A DNA stretch of 64,000 nucleotides, taken from Brachybacterium kimchii. Lineage in GTDB: Bacteria; Actinomycetota; Actinomycetes; Actinomycetales; Dermabacteraceae. Of this stretch, positions 8,008 to 16,350 are shown in pieces. The stretch's first letter is position 1; each line of letters begins with the position of its first letter. Position numbers and translations under genes: made by a program. Below the pieces are notes generated by a model. The model ran no database searches. It saw nothing but the letters and a program-made list of their open reading frames with translations, and was not told the origin of the DNA. The DNA is taken from contig NZ_CP097218.1 in the NCBI RefSeq assembly GCF_023373525.1, positions 3,720,001 through 3,784,000 on the forward strand. The letters run 5' to 3'.

Positions 8008-9702
8008 TCAGCGGTGGTGGCGGCCCCGGCCCTTCTTCTTTCCCTTCCGCGGATGCGGATCCCCGTGTGCGGGGGAGCAGGCGCGCAGGGTGATCGCCGA
8101 CTCCTGCAGGACGAAGGGGTGGACGGGCCGCTTGCGCGCGGGGATCGGATCCTCCGGGTTCACGAAGTCCACCACGTACTCGTCGTTCCGTGAGAAGCGC
8201 AGCGACGGGTCGCGGAAGGAGTACCCGTCCGGCAGGTCCACCGTCGCCACGGTGCCCCGGGAGTCTCCTTCGATGCCCTCTGCCGGGAGCACCGTGAGGG
8301 TCGCCTTCCTGCGTCGGGTCAGCGCGGTGGGCACACGGCCGCCGCTCAGCGCCTCTCCGCGCGGGACCGCCGTCAGGTACATCGCGTAGGTCCCCTCGGG
8401 CAGGGCGGCGACCGCATCCGCGTCGTCGGCGGAGGCCACGCGCAGATGCACCTCGTTCCGGCCGCCCGGCGCCCCGGTGTTGACGAACAGGGGGCTGTCG
8501 TTGACGGACACCTCCACCGCGTGGTCCTTGGTGTCGGTGGTGACGCCGGCGACGAGGTCGGCGTGATCGCCCTGGCGGATGGCCACGTCCTCGACGCCGG
8601 AGAGCGCGGGCATCGAGGAGCGGTAGGCGGCGTCCTGGGCCGCCTGCTCCTTCGTCTGCGAGAAGCGCACCCAGTCGACCTCGAACCGGGCGCCGTCCTC
8701 GGCGAGGTGGTCACCGGCGTCGCCCGCCCAGTTGCCGCCGGTCGCGAGGTTGATCTGCAGGTAGGCGGGGCGTGCGAGCCCCGCGCGGGCGGCGTCGCGC
8801 CGCGCCTGGTCCGCCGGGTCCTCGGAGACGAAGTGCAGGGTCTTGTAGACGACCCCGTCCAGGAGCCATGCGAGCTTGTCGGGCGTCCGGTTGACGCCGA
8901 AGACATGGAAATCCTCGTGCAGGTCCTCCGTGGTCGTGGTCTTCCCACCCAGCGCGTAGGGGGCATAGGTGCCGTCCCCGTCGGCGTCGCCTTCCGAGTA
9001 CCAGAAGTGCGGGGTCCCGTAGACGGTGCTGTTGCTGGTGCCTGCGCTCGCCGTCTCGCCCTGCGCTGCGCGCTCGGCGGTGGGGGCGCCGATCATCTCC
9101 GCGATGTCGATCTCTCCCGTCGAGGGCCAGCCGTACCCCTGGGAGGGGTCGATCCGGCCGTCGATCGGGAAGTCGTGGCCCAGGGTCCAGATCGCGGGGA
9201 ACGCGCCCTTGCCCTTCGGCAGTCGCGCCCGGATCTCGAGGCGGCCGTAGAGGAAGTCCCGCCCGGCGTGGGTGCGCACGCTGCCCGAGTTGTACTTGAC
9301 CAGGCGCGCCGCCGAGCCCAGCCGCTCGGTGTTGCGGTACTGGTCCGCCGCGGGCCGATCGGTCACGGCGAGGATCAGGCGACCGCCCTCGATGCGTACG
9401 TTGTCCGTGCTGCTCGAGTAGTGCTGCTGCTCGTTGCCGCGGATGTTGCCGAGCTCGTACTCCCACGTCGTGGGGTCGAGGCGGGAGCCGTCGAAGTTCT
9501 CCTCCCAGGTCAGGGAGAAATCGGCGTGCCCGGAGTCGTCGGTGGGGCCGCCGGCCGCGTGGGCGGCGTCGGGGCGCAGGAACGAGGGGGCGATCCCGGC
9601 GGCGGCCGTGCCGGCGGCCGCGAGGCCGAGCAGGGTGCGGCGTCGCAGGGCGGGGCCCGTGAGAGTTCGTGTGGACGAGTCGGAAGGGCGGGATGACGTC
9701 AT
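8008..9702 (-). CDS. Secreted glycoside hydrolase family 16 (beta-1,3-glucanase/laminarinase-like)
   Basis: This 564-residue protein begins with a Tat signal peptide (twin Arg at 20-22, hydrophobic stretch, AHA cut near residue 49). The GH16 jelly-roll domain spans roughly residues 60-345. The catalytic motif GEIDIAE gives nucleophile Glu197, Asp199 and acid/base Glu202, in the ExDxxE spacing of the bulged GH16 group. The remaining 200 residues include a beta-rich region (about 380-500) and a very basic C terminus ending in Lys, Arg and His. That tail could bind anionic cell-wall polymer. Known GH16 members of this type cut beta-1,3- or mixed beta-glucans. AGGAG precedes the ATG, and a strong promoter with a palindrome lies upstream. 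Confidence 0.88.
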   Translation of the reverse strand: MTSSRPSDSSTRTLTGPALRRRTLLGLAAAGTAAAGIAPSFLRPDAAHAAGGPTDDSGHADFSLTWEENFDGSRLDPTTWEYELGNIRGNEQQHYSSSTDNVRIEGGRLILAVTDRPAADQYRNTERLGSAARLVKYNSGSVRTHAGRDFLYGRLEIRARLPKGKGAFPAIWTLGHDFPIDGRIDPSQGYGWPSTGEIDIAEMIGAPTAERAAQGETASAGTSNSTVYGTPHFWYSEGDADGDGTYAPYALGGKTTTTEDLHEDFHVFGVNRTPDKLAWLLDGVVYKTLHFVSEDPADQARRDAARAGLARPAYLQINLATGGNWAGDAGDHLAEDGARFEVDWVRFSQTKEQAAQDAAYRSSMPALSGVEDVAIRQGDHADLVAGVTTDTKDHAVEVSVNDSPLFVNTGAPGGRNEVHLRVASADDADAVAALPEGTYAMYLTAVPRGEALSGGRVPTALTRRRKATLTVLPAEGIEGDSRGTVATVDLPDGYSFRDPSLRFSRNDEYVVDFVNPEDPIPARKRPVHPFVLQESAITLRACSPAHGDPHPRKGKKKGRGRHHR

Positions 9703-9748
9703 CGTCGTGCTCCTGGATCAGGATGGTGTGCCCGGACGGGGTGCGCTC

Positions 9749-9793
9749 ACGCTAGAGAGGGGACGCAAAAGTGTCAATACTCGTGACGCTTTT
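9749..9793 (-). promoter_or_regulatory. Promoter of the GH16 gene with an overlapping 27-bp palindrome
   Basis: On the minus strand TTGACA (9777-9772) and TAGCGT (9754-9749) are separated by exactly 17 bases, an excellent housekeeping promoter. A near-perfect inverted repeat covers 9767-9793, with arms AAAAGTGTCA and TGACGCTTTT (nine of ten bases pair) around a 7-base centre. It overlaps the minus-35 box, as a repressor site would. No LacI-type CG centre is present, so a different regulator is expected. Confidence 0.7.
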
Positions 9794-9822
9794 GGTGTGT
9801 GGTGAGGGTCTGGCTCGTCCCC

Positions 9823-10764
9823 TCACCCCGACCGATCCAGCGTCCGCCGGATCGTCTCCTGCACCCGGCGGGCCATCCCGGGCCCGTCCACGGCCCGGCG
9901 CCCCGCGACCTGGATCGGGATGAACCCGGGCCACTGATCGCTGAATCCCAGCAGCTGCGCGACGTCGGCAGCCGGGGCCACGCGTACCCCGGCGACCTGC
10001 TCGTAGTCCTCGAGGAACCACATGGCGGCATCGGCCGAGAAGAGCACGGCGAGGTTCAGCCGGCAGTGGCCCACGTCCAGACCGCGGTCGGCGAGGCCCG
10101 CCGTCGGCCAGTCGACCACGGCACGGATCCGAGGCCGCTCCGCGCCCTCCCACAGCACGTTGAAGTGCTGGAAGTCGCCGTGGGAGAGCACTGCGGTCGA
10201 CGGATCAGGGGTGCGCGAGGCGAGCTCGTGCGCATCCCGGGCGAGACCGGCGTCGTCGAGGGCGACGAGCCACGGGTGCTGCGCATAGGGCATGTACTCG
10301 CAGGTCTTGAGCGCGGGCGGCGGCACGGCATGGATGCGCACGAGCATCTCCGCGAGCCGCCGCACCCATTCCCGCAGATCCGGGGGATCGAGCTCCACCC
10401 GGCCCGGGAGGAACGTGGTCACGGTCGTCGGCAGGCCCGATCCGCTGCCGTCGGGATCCGCGGCGAGCAGCCGGGGGATCGAGAGCCCCGAGGCGGCCAG
10501 CGCCTCGAGCCCGGTCACCTCGCGCCGCACCCGGTCCTGCTCCTCCGACCCCGTGCGGCGCCAGCGGCGGACGACGAGATCGTCGCCGCCGTCGGCTCGC
10601 CGCAACTGGAGCATCTGACCGGTGATCCCGCCGACCAGGGGACGCACGAGCTCGACCTCTCCGAAGAGCGGGTGGAGCCAGCGGCGCAGCTCCGGGTCGA
10701 GATCGTACTCAGCGCCTTCAGCGCCCTCGACGCCCTCGACGCCCTCGGCGCTCACGCCGTGCAC
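9823..10764 (-). CDS. APH-family phosphotransferase (aminoglycoside/homoserine kinase-like fold)
   Basis: This 313-residue protein has a protein-kinase-like fold. The catalytic-loop motif HGDFQHFN (His195, Asp197, Asn202) and the metal-binding Asp218 in VVDWPTAG are both present. The N-lobe nucleotide-binding region (GGITGQMLQL, DDLVVRRW) is recognisable. APH-family enzymes phosphorylate antibiotics, sugars or small alcohols, and the substrate here is unknown. The gene overlaps the end of the MarP-like protease gene. A GTG at 10755 makes a GTGA overlap with that stop, while the GTG at 10764 gives nine more bases; either may be used. The first 20 residues carry a three-residue Glu-Gly-Val/Ala repeat encoded by a 9-bp tandem repeat. 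Confidence 0.75.
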   Translation of the reverse strand: MHGVSAEGVEGVEGAEGAEYDLDPELRRWLHPLFGEVELVRPLVGGITGQMLQLRRADGGDDLVVRRWRRTGSEEQDRVRREVTGLEALAASGLSIPRLLAADPDGSGSGLPTTVTTFLPGRVELDPPDLREWVRRLAEMLVRIHAVPPPALKTCEYMPYAQHPWLVALDDAGLARDAHELASRTPDPSTAVLSHGDFQHFNVLWEGAERPRIRAVVDWPTAGLADRGLDVGHCRLNLAVLFSADAAMWFLEDYEQVAGVRVAPAADVAQLLGFSDQWPGFIPIQVAGRRAVDGPGMARRVQETIRRTLDRSG

Positions 10765-11933
10765 GCGCCCGTCGAGACGGTCTCCGTCTCGCCGTCGAGC
10801 TGCGCGATGACGGGCAGCAGCTCGGCGTTGGTCATCGCGTAGGCGACGTCGTCGTCGGACTCACCGCGCGCGAAGACCACCCCCGCGACGCCGCCGTCCG
10901 AGTCCAGCAGCGGACCGCCCGAGTTGCCGGGCTCGACCTCCGCGTCCAGCACGTAGATGTCACGGCGCACACTGCCCTCGCCGTGCGCGTCGTGCACCTC
11001 GGCGCTGCCCGAGGCGCGCACTGTCGCCGACGACGAGCGGAACGGCCCGCCGTGCGGATACCCCTGGATCACGGCCGAGGCGCCGTCGTCCAGCGTGTCG
11101 ACGAGCTTCAGGGGCTCGGCGTCGACGTCGGCCGCGATCACGGCCAGGTCGTTCTCGACGTCGAAGTGGACCACGCGGCCCTCCCGGGCGCTCTCGCCGG
11201 GCAGCTCGACCATCGGATGCTCCACGCCGGCCACCACGTGGGCGTTGGTGACGATGCGATCGGGCGCGATCACGAAGCCGGACCCGGTGGAGATGGTGCC
11301 GCAGCCGTTCGTCGGCCCGGAGACGCGCGCGACGGACTGCGCGGCCTGCGCGAGGTCCGCCTGGTCGAGGTCGACGGGGGCCGACGTCGGGACGTCGGCC
11401 TCGCCCAGTCCCTCGGGCGGGCTCACGATGGTGGGCATGGGCAGGGCGCCGACGACCTCCGCGCGCAGCTGGGCGAGGGCGTCGTCGACGGGCTCCGGTG
11501 TGGCACGGTCGATCTGCTGCAGGACCCGCGAGGACGCGACCGTGCTGGAGACGCCAGGGATGCCCGCGGAGACAAGTCCTGCCCCGCCGAACATGACCAC
11601 GACCAGGCCCAGCACGAGCCCGAGCACCCCGCCGAGGAGGCGTTCGAGGACGCGCAGGTGGATGCGGTCGGCGCCCCGACGGATCAGCCCGCCGATGCCC
11701 GAGCCGATCGCGCAGCCGACCACCAGCAGCAGGAACAGTGCGCCGAGCACGGCCGCCGTGCGCCACGGCGGATCCACCGCGCCGGAGACGTGGGGGAGTG
11801 CCCACACCGCGGCCGCGGCACCGGCCGCGAGCCCCAGCAGGGCGCCGAGCGTCGCCGCGAAGCCCGAGCGCAGTCCGGCCGCGAGCGAGGCCAGCACGAT
11901 GACGACGGCGACGACATCGACGATCCAGACCAT
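10752..11933 (-). CDS. MarP-like membrane serine protease (CvpA plus trypsin domains)
   Basis: This 393-residue protein has four hydrophobic segments in the first 125 residues (CvpA-like domain, VWIVDVVAVVIVLASLAAG onwards). An extracytoplasmic chymotrypsin-like protease domain follows. The catalytic triad is His232 (TNAHVV), Asp262 (NDLAVI) and Ser338 (GNSGGP). Cys211 and Cys391 sit at positions matching the disulfide that holds mycobacterial MarP active. Known MarP is needed for acid and oxidative stress survival and processes a peptidoglycan hydrolase. The ATG at 11933 has GAGGAGGT eight bases upstream. The downstream APH-type kinase overlaps its stop codon, so the pair is probably co-translated. 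Confidence 0.9.
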   Translation of the reverse strand: MVWIVDVVAVVIVLASLAAGLRSGFAATLGALLGLAAGAAAAVWALPHVSGAVDPPWRTAAVLGALFLLLVVGCAIGSGIGGLIRRGADRIHLRVLERLLGGVLGLVLGLVVVMFGGAGLVSAGIPGVSSTVASSRVLQQIDRATPEPVDDALAQLRAEVVGALPMPTIVSPPEGLGEADVPTSAPVDLDQADLAQAAQSVARVSGPTNGCGTISTGSGFVIAPDRIVTNAHVVAGVEHPMVELPGESAREGRVVHFDVENDLAVIAADVDAEPLKLVDTLDDGASAVIQGYPHGGPFRSSSATVRASGSAEVHDAHGEGSVRRDIYVLDAEVEPGNSGGPLLDSDGGVAGVVFARGESDDDVAYAMTNAELLPVIAQLDGETETVSTGACTA

Positions 11934-12177
11934 CGGTCCACCTCCTCAGCCGTGCGCGATGCCCCCATGATGCCGGGTGCGCGCGAGGAATGGCTGACCG
12001 TCGCCCCGCCCCGGTCGCCGGCCGGCCCCGGGGGCGTGGCGCATCGGACCGCGGGGGAGGGTTGTGACGCGCTTCATCATCGAAGAAGGACCAGGTCATG
12101 CAGTGATTCCGGGGGCTCTCAGCGAACTGTGAGGTCCGTCGTCGCGATCTTTGACGAAGAGCAGCAAGATTCAGCGC

Positions 12178-13191
12178 ATGTCCTCCTCTTCCCATGCCTC
12201 GGATCGCCCTGCCCTCGATGATCACCACCGGGGCGGAGGCGCCGGACCGGGCGGCGGGCCCGCGCACGGCGACGGCCGTGAGGGTGGTTCGGACTCCCAG
12301 GTCAAGAAGCTCTCGCCCTCCGGCCTCGTCGCGGGCGGCGCCGCCGCGGCGACCGCCTCGGTGATCGGCGGACAGCTCGGCATCGCCGGGACCGTGCTCG
12401 GCGCGGCCCTGACCTCCGTGGTCTCCGCCGCCGCGCTCGCGCTCTACACGGACTCCGTGAACCGCAGCAAGCAGAAGCTCAAGCAGGTGCAGGTCAAGGC
12501 GCTGAAGCCCGGCGCACGCGCGTCCGCGTCCTCCGTCAACGATCTCCCGCACTCCTCGCGCACGAGTCGCCGCGCGGCCCAGCAGGACGCGGCGGCGGGC
12601 GTCGCCTCGCTCGGCGCCGGATCCGAGCGCGCCGAGGACGCCGAGGGTCAGGACGGCGCGAAGAAGTCCCGGGCGCCGAGGATCATCCTGCTCGCGCTCG
12701 CGATGGCCGTGATCGGCATCGCCGCGGTGTTCGGCGTCCAGCGGGTCGTCGGCACGGAGCTCTCGCCGGGCACCGGCCAGATCCAGCGCTCGGTCACCGG
12801 CACCGAGCACGTCTCCACCCGCGACGACTCCTCCTCGACCGACGACTCGACCGGGGACTCCTCGACGACCGACGACTCCGAGACGGGCGACGACTCGACC
12901 GGGGACGACACGGACGACTCCTCGGGCTGGAACCCCTTCGGCGGCGACGACTCCTCGGGCTCTGGGAGCACGGACGGGGACAGCGGCGACTCCGGGAGCT
13001 CCGGCTCCGGCAGCTCCGGCGGGTCCGGCAGCTCGGGGGACTCCGGTGACAGCGGCTCCGGGAGCAGCGGCTCGGGATCGGGCAGCGGCTCCGGGAGCGG
13101 CGGCAGTGGCTCGGGCTCAGGCTCCGGGTCGGGAAGCGGCTCGGGCTCCGGAGGCTCCGGTGCGCAGGGCGGGTCCGGCACCGGTCAGTGA
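12178..13191 (+). CDS. Hypothetical membrane protein with Ser/Gly/Asp-rich C-terminal tail
   Basis: This 337-residue protein has no recognised family. It has a polar, His/Gly-rich N terminus, then a glycine/alanine-rich hydrophobic hairpin (roughly residues 45-95, GLVAGGAAAATASVIGGQLG onwards). A basic stretch with Lys repeats follows, then one clear transmembrane segment near residues 170-190 (IILLALAMAVIGIAAVFGVQ). The last 150 residues are almost only Ser, Gly, Asp and Thr, first as DDSSSTDDST-type acidic repeats and then as GSGSGS. The tail is probably outside the membrane and may be a flexible spacer in the cell wall or a glycosylation target. I chose the ATG at 12178; a TTG at 12151 would add nine residues. 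It is divergent from the MarP-like gene, with a 244-base gap. Confidence 0.7.
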   Translation: MSSSSHASDRPALDDHHRGGGAGPGGGPAHGDGREGGSDSQVKKLSPSGLVAGGAAAATASVIGGQLGIAGTVLGAALTSVVSAAALALYTDSVNRSKQKLKQVQVKALKPGARASASSVNDLPHSSRTSRRAAQQDAAAGVASLGAGSERAEDAEGQDGAKKSRAPRIILLALAMAVIGIAAVFGVQRVVGTELSPGTGQIQRSVTGTEHVSTRDDSSSTDDSTGDSSTTDDSETGDDSTGDDTDDSSGWNPFGGDDSSGSGSTDGDSGDSGSSGSGSSGGSGSSGDSGDSGSGSSGSGSGSGSGSGGSGSGSGSGSGSGSGSGGSGAQGGSGTGQ

Positions 13192-13253
13192 CGCCGGGCT
13201 CGCGTCCTGACAGCACCAGGACCTCGGCTGCGGCCGTGCACGTCGAGCCGATC

Positions 13254-14006
13254 TCATCCTCGGTGGCGGTGCCACCACAGCGCGGCCTGCACGCGCGACT
13301 CCACCTGCAGCTTGGTGAGCAGGTGCGTGATGTGGGTCTTCACGGTCGTCACCTCGACCACCAGATCCCGCGCGATCTGCTGGTTCGACAGTCCCCGGGC
13401 GAGCAGGCGCAGCACCTCCTCCTCGCGCCGCGTGAGTTCAGCGCCCTGTGCCGTCGGCGTCGGACGGTCCTCGGCGCTCGTCGTCGCGGCCACGGCGGAC
13501 GACGGGCTCGTCAGGGCCGACGGAGCCGACGGGGCCTCCGCCGACCCGCTCCGCAGCGCAGCGACCACCGCCCGGGTGGCGGCGGGGGAGAGGACGGCGT
13601 CACCGCTGGCCACGGCGTGCACGGCCTCGAGGATCCTGCGCGGCTCCTCCGTCTTCACGAGGTACCCGTCGGCCCCGGCCGCGAGTGCGCCCAGCACATA
13701 GGAGTCGAGGTCGAAGGCGGAGATCACGAGCACCCGCGCGCCGGCCTCGCGCAGCGCCGGCGTGATCTCGATGCCGGTCGCTCCGGGCATGCGCACGTCG
13801 GTCAGCGCGACGTCCGGGCGCTGGGCCCGTGCATGCCGGACGGCGGCGTCGCCGTCGGCGGCCTGGGCGACGACCTCGGTGCTCGGGTCGGCCTCGAGCA
13901 GGGCGACGAGTCCAGCGCGCACCGCCGGGTGGTCGTCGGCCACGAGCACGCGGATCGGCGTCTCGGGCGCCACCTGGGCGAGGGGCGGTGTGGGTGCGTC
14001 GGACAT
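13254..14006 (-). CDS. NarL/LuxR-family response regulator
   Basis: This is a 250-residue two-component regulator. The receiver domain spans residues 18-135, with phosphoacceptor Asp70 (DVALTDVRMPG), acidic pair Asp24-Asp25 and Lys at YLVKTEEP. A variable Ala/Ser/Pro/Thr linker covers about 150-185. The C-terminal LuxR helix-turn-helix (LTRREEEVLRLLARGLSNQQ onwards) has the usual VTTVKTHITHLLTKL recognition region. Its ATG shares one base with the stop of the sensor kinase gene (TGATG), so the pair is co-translated. The linker is longer and more repetitive than usual. Target genes are unknown; the neighbouring GAP-family membrane protein is a candidate. Confidence 0.92.
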   Translation of the reverse strand: MSDAPTPPLAQVAPETPIRVLVADDHPAVRAGLVALLEADPSTEVVAQAADGDAAVRHARAQRPDVALTDVRMPGATGIEITPALREAGARVLVISAFDLDSYVLGALAAGADGYLVKTEEPRRILEAVHAVASGDAVLSPAATRAVVAALRSGSAEAPSAPSALTSPSSAVAATTSAEDRPTPTAQGAELTRREEEVLRLLARGLSNQQIARDLVVEVTTVKTHITHLLTKLQVESRVQAALWWHRHRG

Positions 14007-15322
14007 CAGGGGGCCTCCGTCGTGAGCGGTGAGTGGTCCTGCGTCGGGACCCGGACCTCGACGCGCCAGGTCCACGGGTCCGACGCGTCCGGTCCGGCGC
14101 TGAGGGAACCGCCGACGGCGAGGGCGCGCGAGCGCATCGTCGTGAGACCCAGCCCGGGGGAGTCGTCTGCCCGGATACGGCCGGGGACGAATGAGTTGGT
14201 GCAGATCAGGTGGACCGCGTCGGCGTCCGCGGAGACGTCCAGCCGGCGCGGCGCCCGTCCGTGGGCGAGGGCGTTCGCGACGGCCTCGGCGCCGATCCGC
14301 AGCAGCGCGGCCCGCAGCGTCGGATCCACGCGCGCCGGATCCTCGACCGCCGGATCGACCTGTACGAGACTGCCGCCGTCGGCCCCGTCGGCCCCGTCGG
14401 CCCCGTCGGCCCCGTCGGCCCCGTCGGCCCCGTCGGCCCCGTCGGCCCCGTCGCCGCCGACGCCGCCGACCGGCGTGTGCGCCCCCGCATCGAGCCGCGC
14501 CGCGAGCGCATCCCAGCTGAGCGTCACCTCGGGCTGGACCGCGCTCTCGTCGGTGAGCATGGTGATCACCGAGCGCAGGTCCCGCAGCGCCGCCTGCGCC
14601 GACTCCCGGGTGGTGACGAGGGAGCGCTCGCGCGCGTCCGCCGAGGGCAGCTGCGTCGCGAGCCCGGCGTGCAGCGTGACCGCGCTGAGATGCCCGGACA
14701 GCACATCGTGCAGATCCTGGGCCAGACGCCGACGCTCGGTCTCCACCGCGCGCTCCGCCCGCTCGGCGGCGAGCTCCTGCTCGGCCGAGGCGAGACGCTC
14801 GGCCGTCGCCCGCGCCAGATGCAGGTGCCGCACCTCCCAGCCCCAGGCGAGGGGAGTCCCGACGACCACGACGATCAGCAGCAGCCCCACGATGATCGAC
14901 GGGCCCGGCTGCGGCCAGGTGGAGGTCACCGCGATCATCGCGATCGAGATCGCCACCCCGACGCCGCTCGTCACATGCGCCAGGCGCCGGGACCCGTAGG
15001 CGAGGGGCGACCACAGCGCCTCGAAGAGCAGCACGTATCCGCCGATCGTGGAACCGCCCAGCACCTCGGCGCACGAGAGGGCGCCGGTGACGACGAGCGT
15101 CACCGCAGGCGCCCGCTGCCGCAGCGCCGTCGCCAGGGCCGCGGGCACGAGAAGCGCGATCGATGCGCCGTTCGACCACAGCGGCCCCTGCGCCAGCAGC
15201 CCCTGGGTGCCGATCCCGAGTCCGCCGATGCCGCCGAGCGTGACCACGGCGACCACGTAGATCGCCGCGACGAGCAGGTCGCGGCGCGGCAGCCACGGTG
15301 CGTGCTCGGGCTCGGATTCCAT
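14006..15322 (-). CDS. Sensor histidine kinase, NarX/DesK type, with an internal (Gly-Ala-Asp)8 repeat
   Basis: This 438-residue kinase has about five or six membrane segments in residues 17-165 and then a coiled stretch. The HisKA_3 dimerisation domain follows, with phospho-His205 in [12 protein letters not shown]. The HATPase domain is recognisable by [10 protein letters not shown] and [13 protein letters not shown]. Between the two catalytic domains lies a run of eight Gly-Ala-Asp triplets, encoded by a 9-bp repeat at 14378-14449, in the linker where kinases usually have a short loop. No sensor domain other than the membrane part is seen, so the signal may be in the membrane or lipid state. 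The ATG at 15322 begins right before the membrane domain; earlier in-frame codons do not look coding. Confidence 0.9.
   Translation of the reverse strand: MESEPEHAPWLPRRDLLVAAIYVVAVVTLGGIGGLGIGTQGLLAQGPLWSNGASIALLVPAALATALRQRAPAVTLVVTGALSCAEVLGGSTIGGYVLLFEALWSPLAYGSRRLAHVTSGVGVAISIAMIAVTSTWPQPGPSIIVGLLLIVVVVGTPLAWGWEVRHLHLARATAERLASAEQELAAERAERAVETERRRLAQDLHDVLSGHLSAVTLHAGLATQLPSADARERSLVTTRESAQAALRDLRSVITMLTDESAVQPEVTLSWDALAARLDAGAHTPVGGVGGDGADGADGADGADGADGADGADGADGGSLVQVDPAVEDPARVDPTLRAALLRIGAEAVANALAHGRAPRRLDVSADADAVHLICTNSFVPGRIRADDSPGLGLTTMRSRALAVGGSLSAGPDASDPWTWRVEVRVPTQDHSPLTTEAP
14378..14449 (-). repeat. Eight perfect tandem copies of the 9-bp unit GTCGGCCCC
   Basis: On the plus strand the unit GTCGGCCCC is repeated eight times without a mismatch inside the histidine kinase gene. 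In the gene's reading direction it encodes Gly-Ala-Asp. Copy-number change by slippage would lengthen or shorten the linker by three residues at a time without shifting the frame. Confidence 0.97.
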
Positions 15323-15425
15323 GCCCACGAGGCTAGACGGCGCGGCGGAGGCCGGCACCGGTGATCGAGGGGTCCAGCACCAAGGGATGACGCACCGGTC
15401 CCGCGGGACCGGAAACCTGGAACCC

Positions 15426-16166
15426 ATGGATGCTCTGACCCATGCCACGGGCCCGCTCGGACTTGTGGTGCTCGCCCTTGTCGACTCGACGTCCGTGGGG
15501 ACCCTCGTGATCCCCGCGATGCTGCTCGTCCTCGGCCAGGGCGGCGCACGGCGCGTGGCCGCTCGCACCGTGCTGTACCTCCTGGTCATCGGGGTCTTCT
15601 ACCTCGTGCTCGGAGTGGTCCTGCTGGCCGGGCTGCTGCCGCTCATGCACTCCGCCCAGGGCCTGCTCGAGACCCCGGCCGCCGGCGTCGCCCTGGCCCT
15701 GATCGGCGCCGGGCTGCTCGCCTGGTCGTTCCGTCTCGACCCGAAGTCGATCCGCAAGCGCGGCGGGGATCCCGAGGACTCCGCGCGCCGCTGGTCGGAG
15801 CGTGTGCGGGCGGCGGCCGGGAAGCCGCGGGCCCTCGTCGGCCTCGCCCTCCTCGCCGGCGTCATCGAAGCCGCGTCGATGCTCCCGTACCTCGCGGCGA
15901 TGGGGATCATCGGGCAGATGGGGCTCGGCTTCGCGAGCGGTGCGCTCGTGCTGGTCGGCTACTGCGCCGTAATGATCGTGCCGGGGCTCGTGCTCGCGGG
16001 CGTCCGCGCGCTCGCCGGGGCCCGGGCCGACCGCCTGCTCCAGCGCCTGCACGACTGGGCGATCCGCAGCGCCGCCGAGACCCTCTCCTGGGTGGTCGGG
16101 ATCGTCGGCGTCATCCTCCTGCTGCGGAACCTGGGGACGGTGCTGGACGCGCTCGGCGTCGGGTGA
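15426..16166 (+). CDS. GAP/SfLAP-family membrane protein (LysE-like transporter fold)
   Basis: This 246-residue protein has about six hydrophobic segments. It starts inside the membrane at once (LGLVVLALVDSTSVGTLVIP). The central basic loop (residues about 110-145, rich in Arg, Lys and Asp) separates two halves. It resembles the Sap/GAP family of actinobacteria, which includes proteins needed to move glycopeptidolipid or sulfolipid precursors in mycobacteria. Here the cargo is unknown. It is divergent from the two-component system with a gap of about 100 bases, and may be its target. The ATG at 15426 is preferred because coding hydrophobicity begins there; the ribosome site is weak. Confidence 0.75.
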   Translation: MDALTHATGPLGLVVLALVDSTSVGTLVIPAMLLVLGQGGARRVAARTVLYLLVIGVFYLVLGVVLLAGLLPLMHSAQGLLETPAAGVALALIGAGLLAWSFRLDPKSIRKRGGDPEDSARRWSERVRAAAGKPRALVGLALLAGVIEAASMLPYLAAMGIIGQMGLGFASGALVLVGYCAVMIVPGLVLAGVRALAGARADRLLQRLHDWAIRSAAETLSWVVGIVGVILLLRNLGTVLDALGVG

Positions 16167-16189
16167 AGCGGTGCGGCGACGCCCCTCCG

Positions 16190-16211
16190 CGGGTGTGAAT
16201 CACGACACCCG
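16190..16211 (+). terminator. Probable terminator hairpin after the GAP-family gene
   Basis: A seven-base-pair stem (CGGGTGT pairing with ACACCCG) with an 8-base loop lies 24 bases after the stop codon. There is no T-run, which is common for GC-rich actinobacteria. Confidence 0.4.
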
Positions 16212-16350
16212 GCCGTGAACGATCACGAGGTCGCGGACCTGCGGAAGCTCTGCGCGCCACCGATGCGGAACTCCGGGAGCTGTGTGGCGCCCCACAAATA
16301 GTCGCCGAGCGCTAATGTGGGCCCCGACTTCGCAAGGAAGAGGAGTACCC

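Noticed and set aside
12648..13181. Pro/Glu-rich open frame on the minus strand
   Set aside because: It is the mirror of the Ser/Gly/Asp repeat tail of the gene on the plus strand and has no start signals.
14378..14449. Regular repeat that might be a CRISPR array
   Set aside because: The units are 9 bp, in tandem without spacers, and lie in frame inside a kinase gene.
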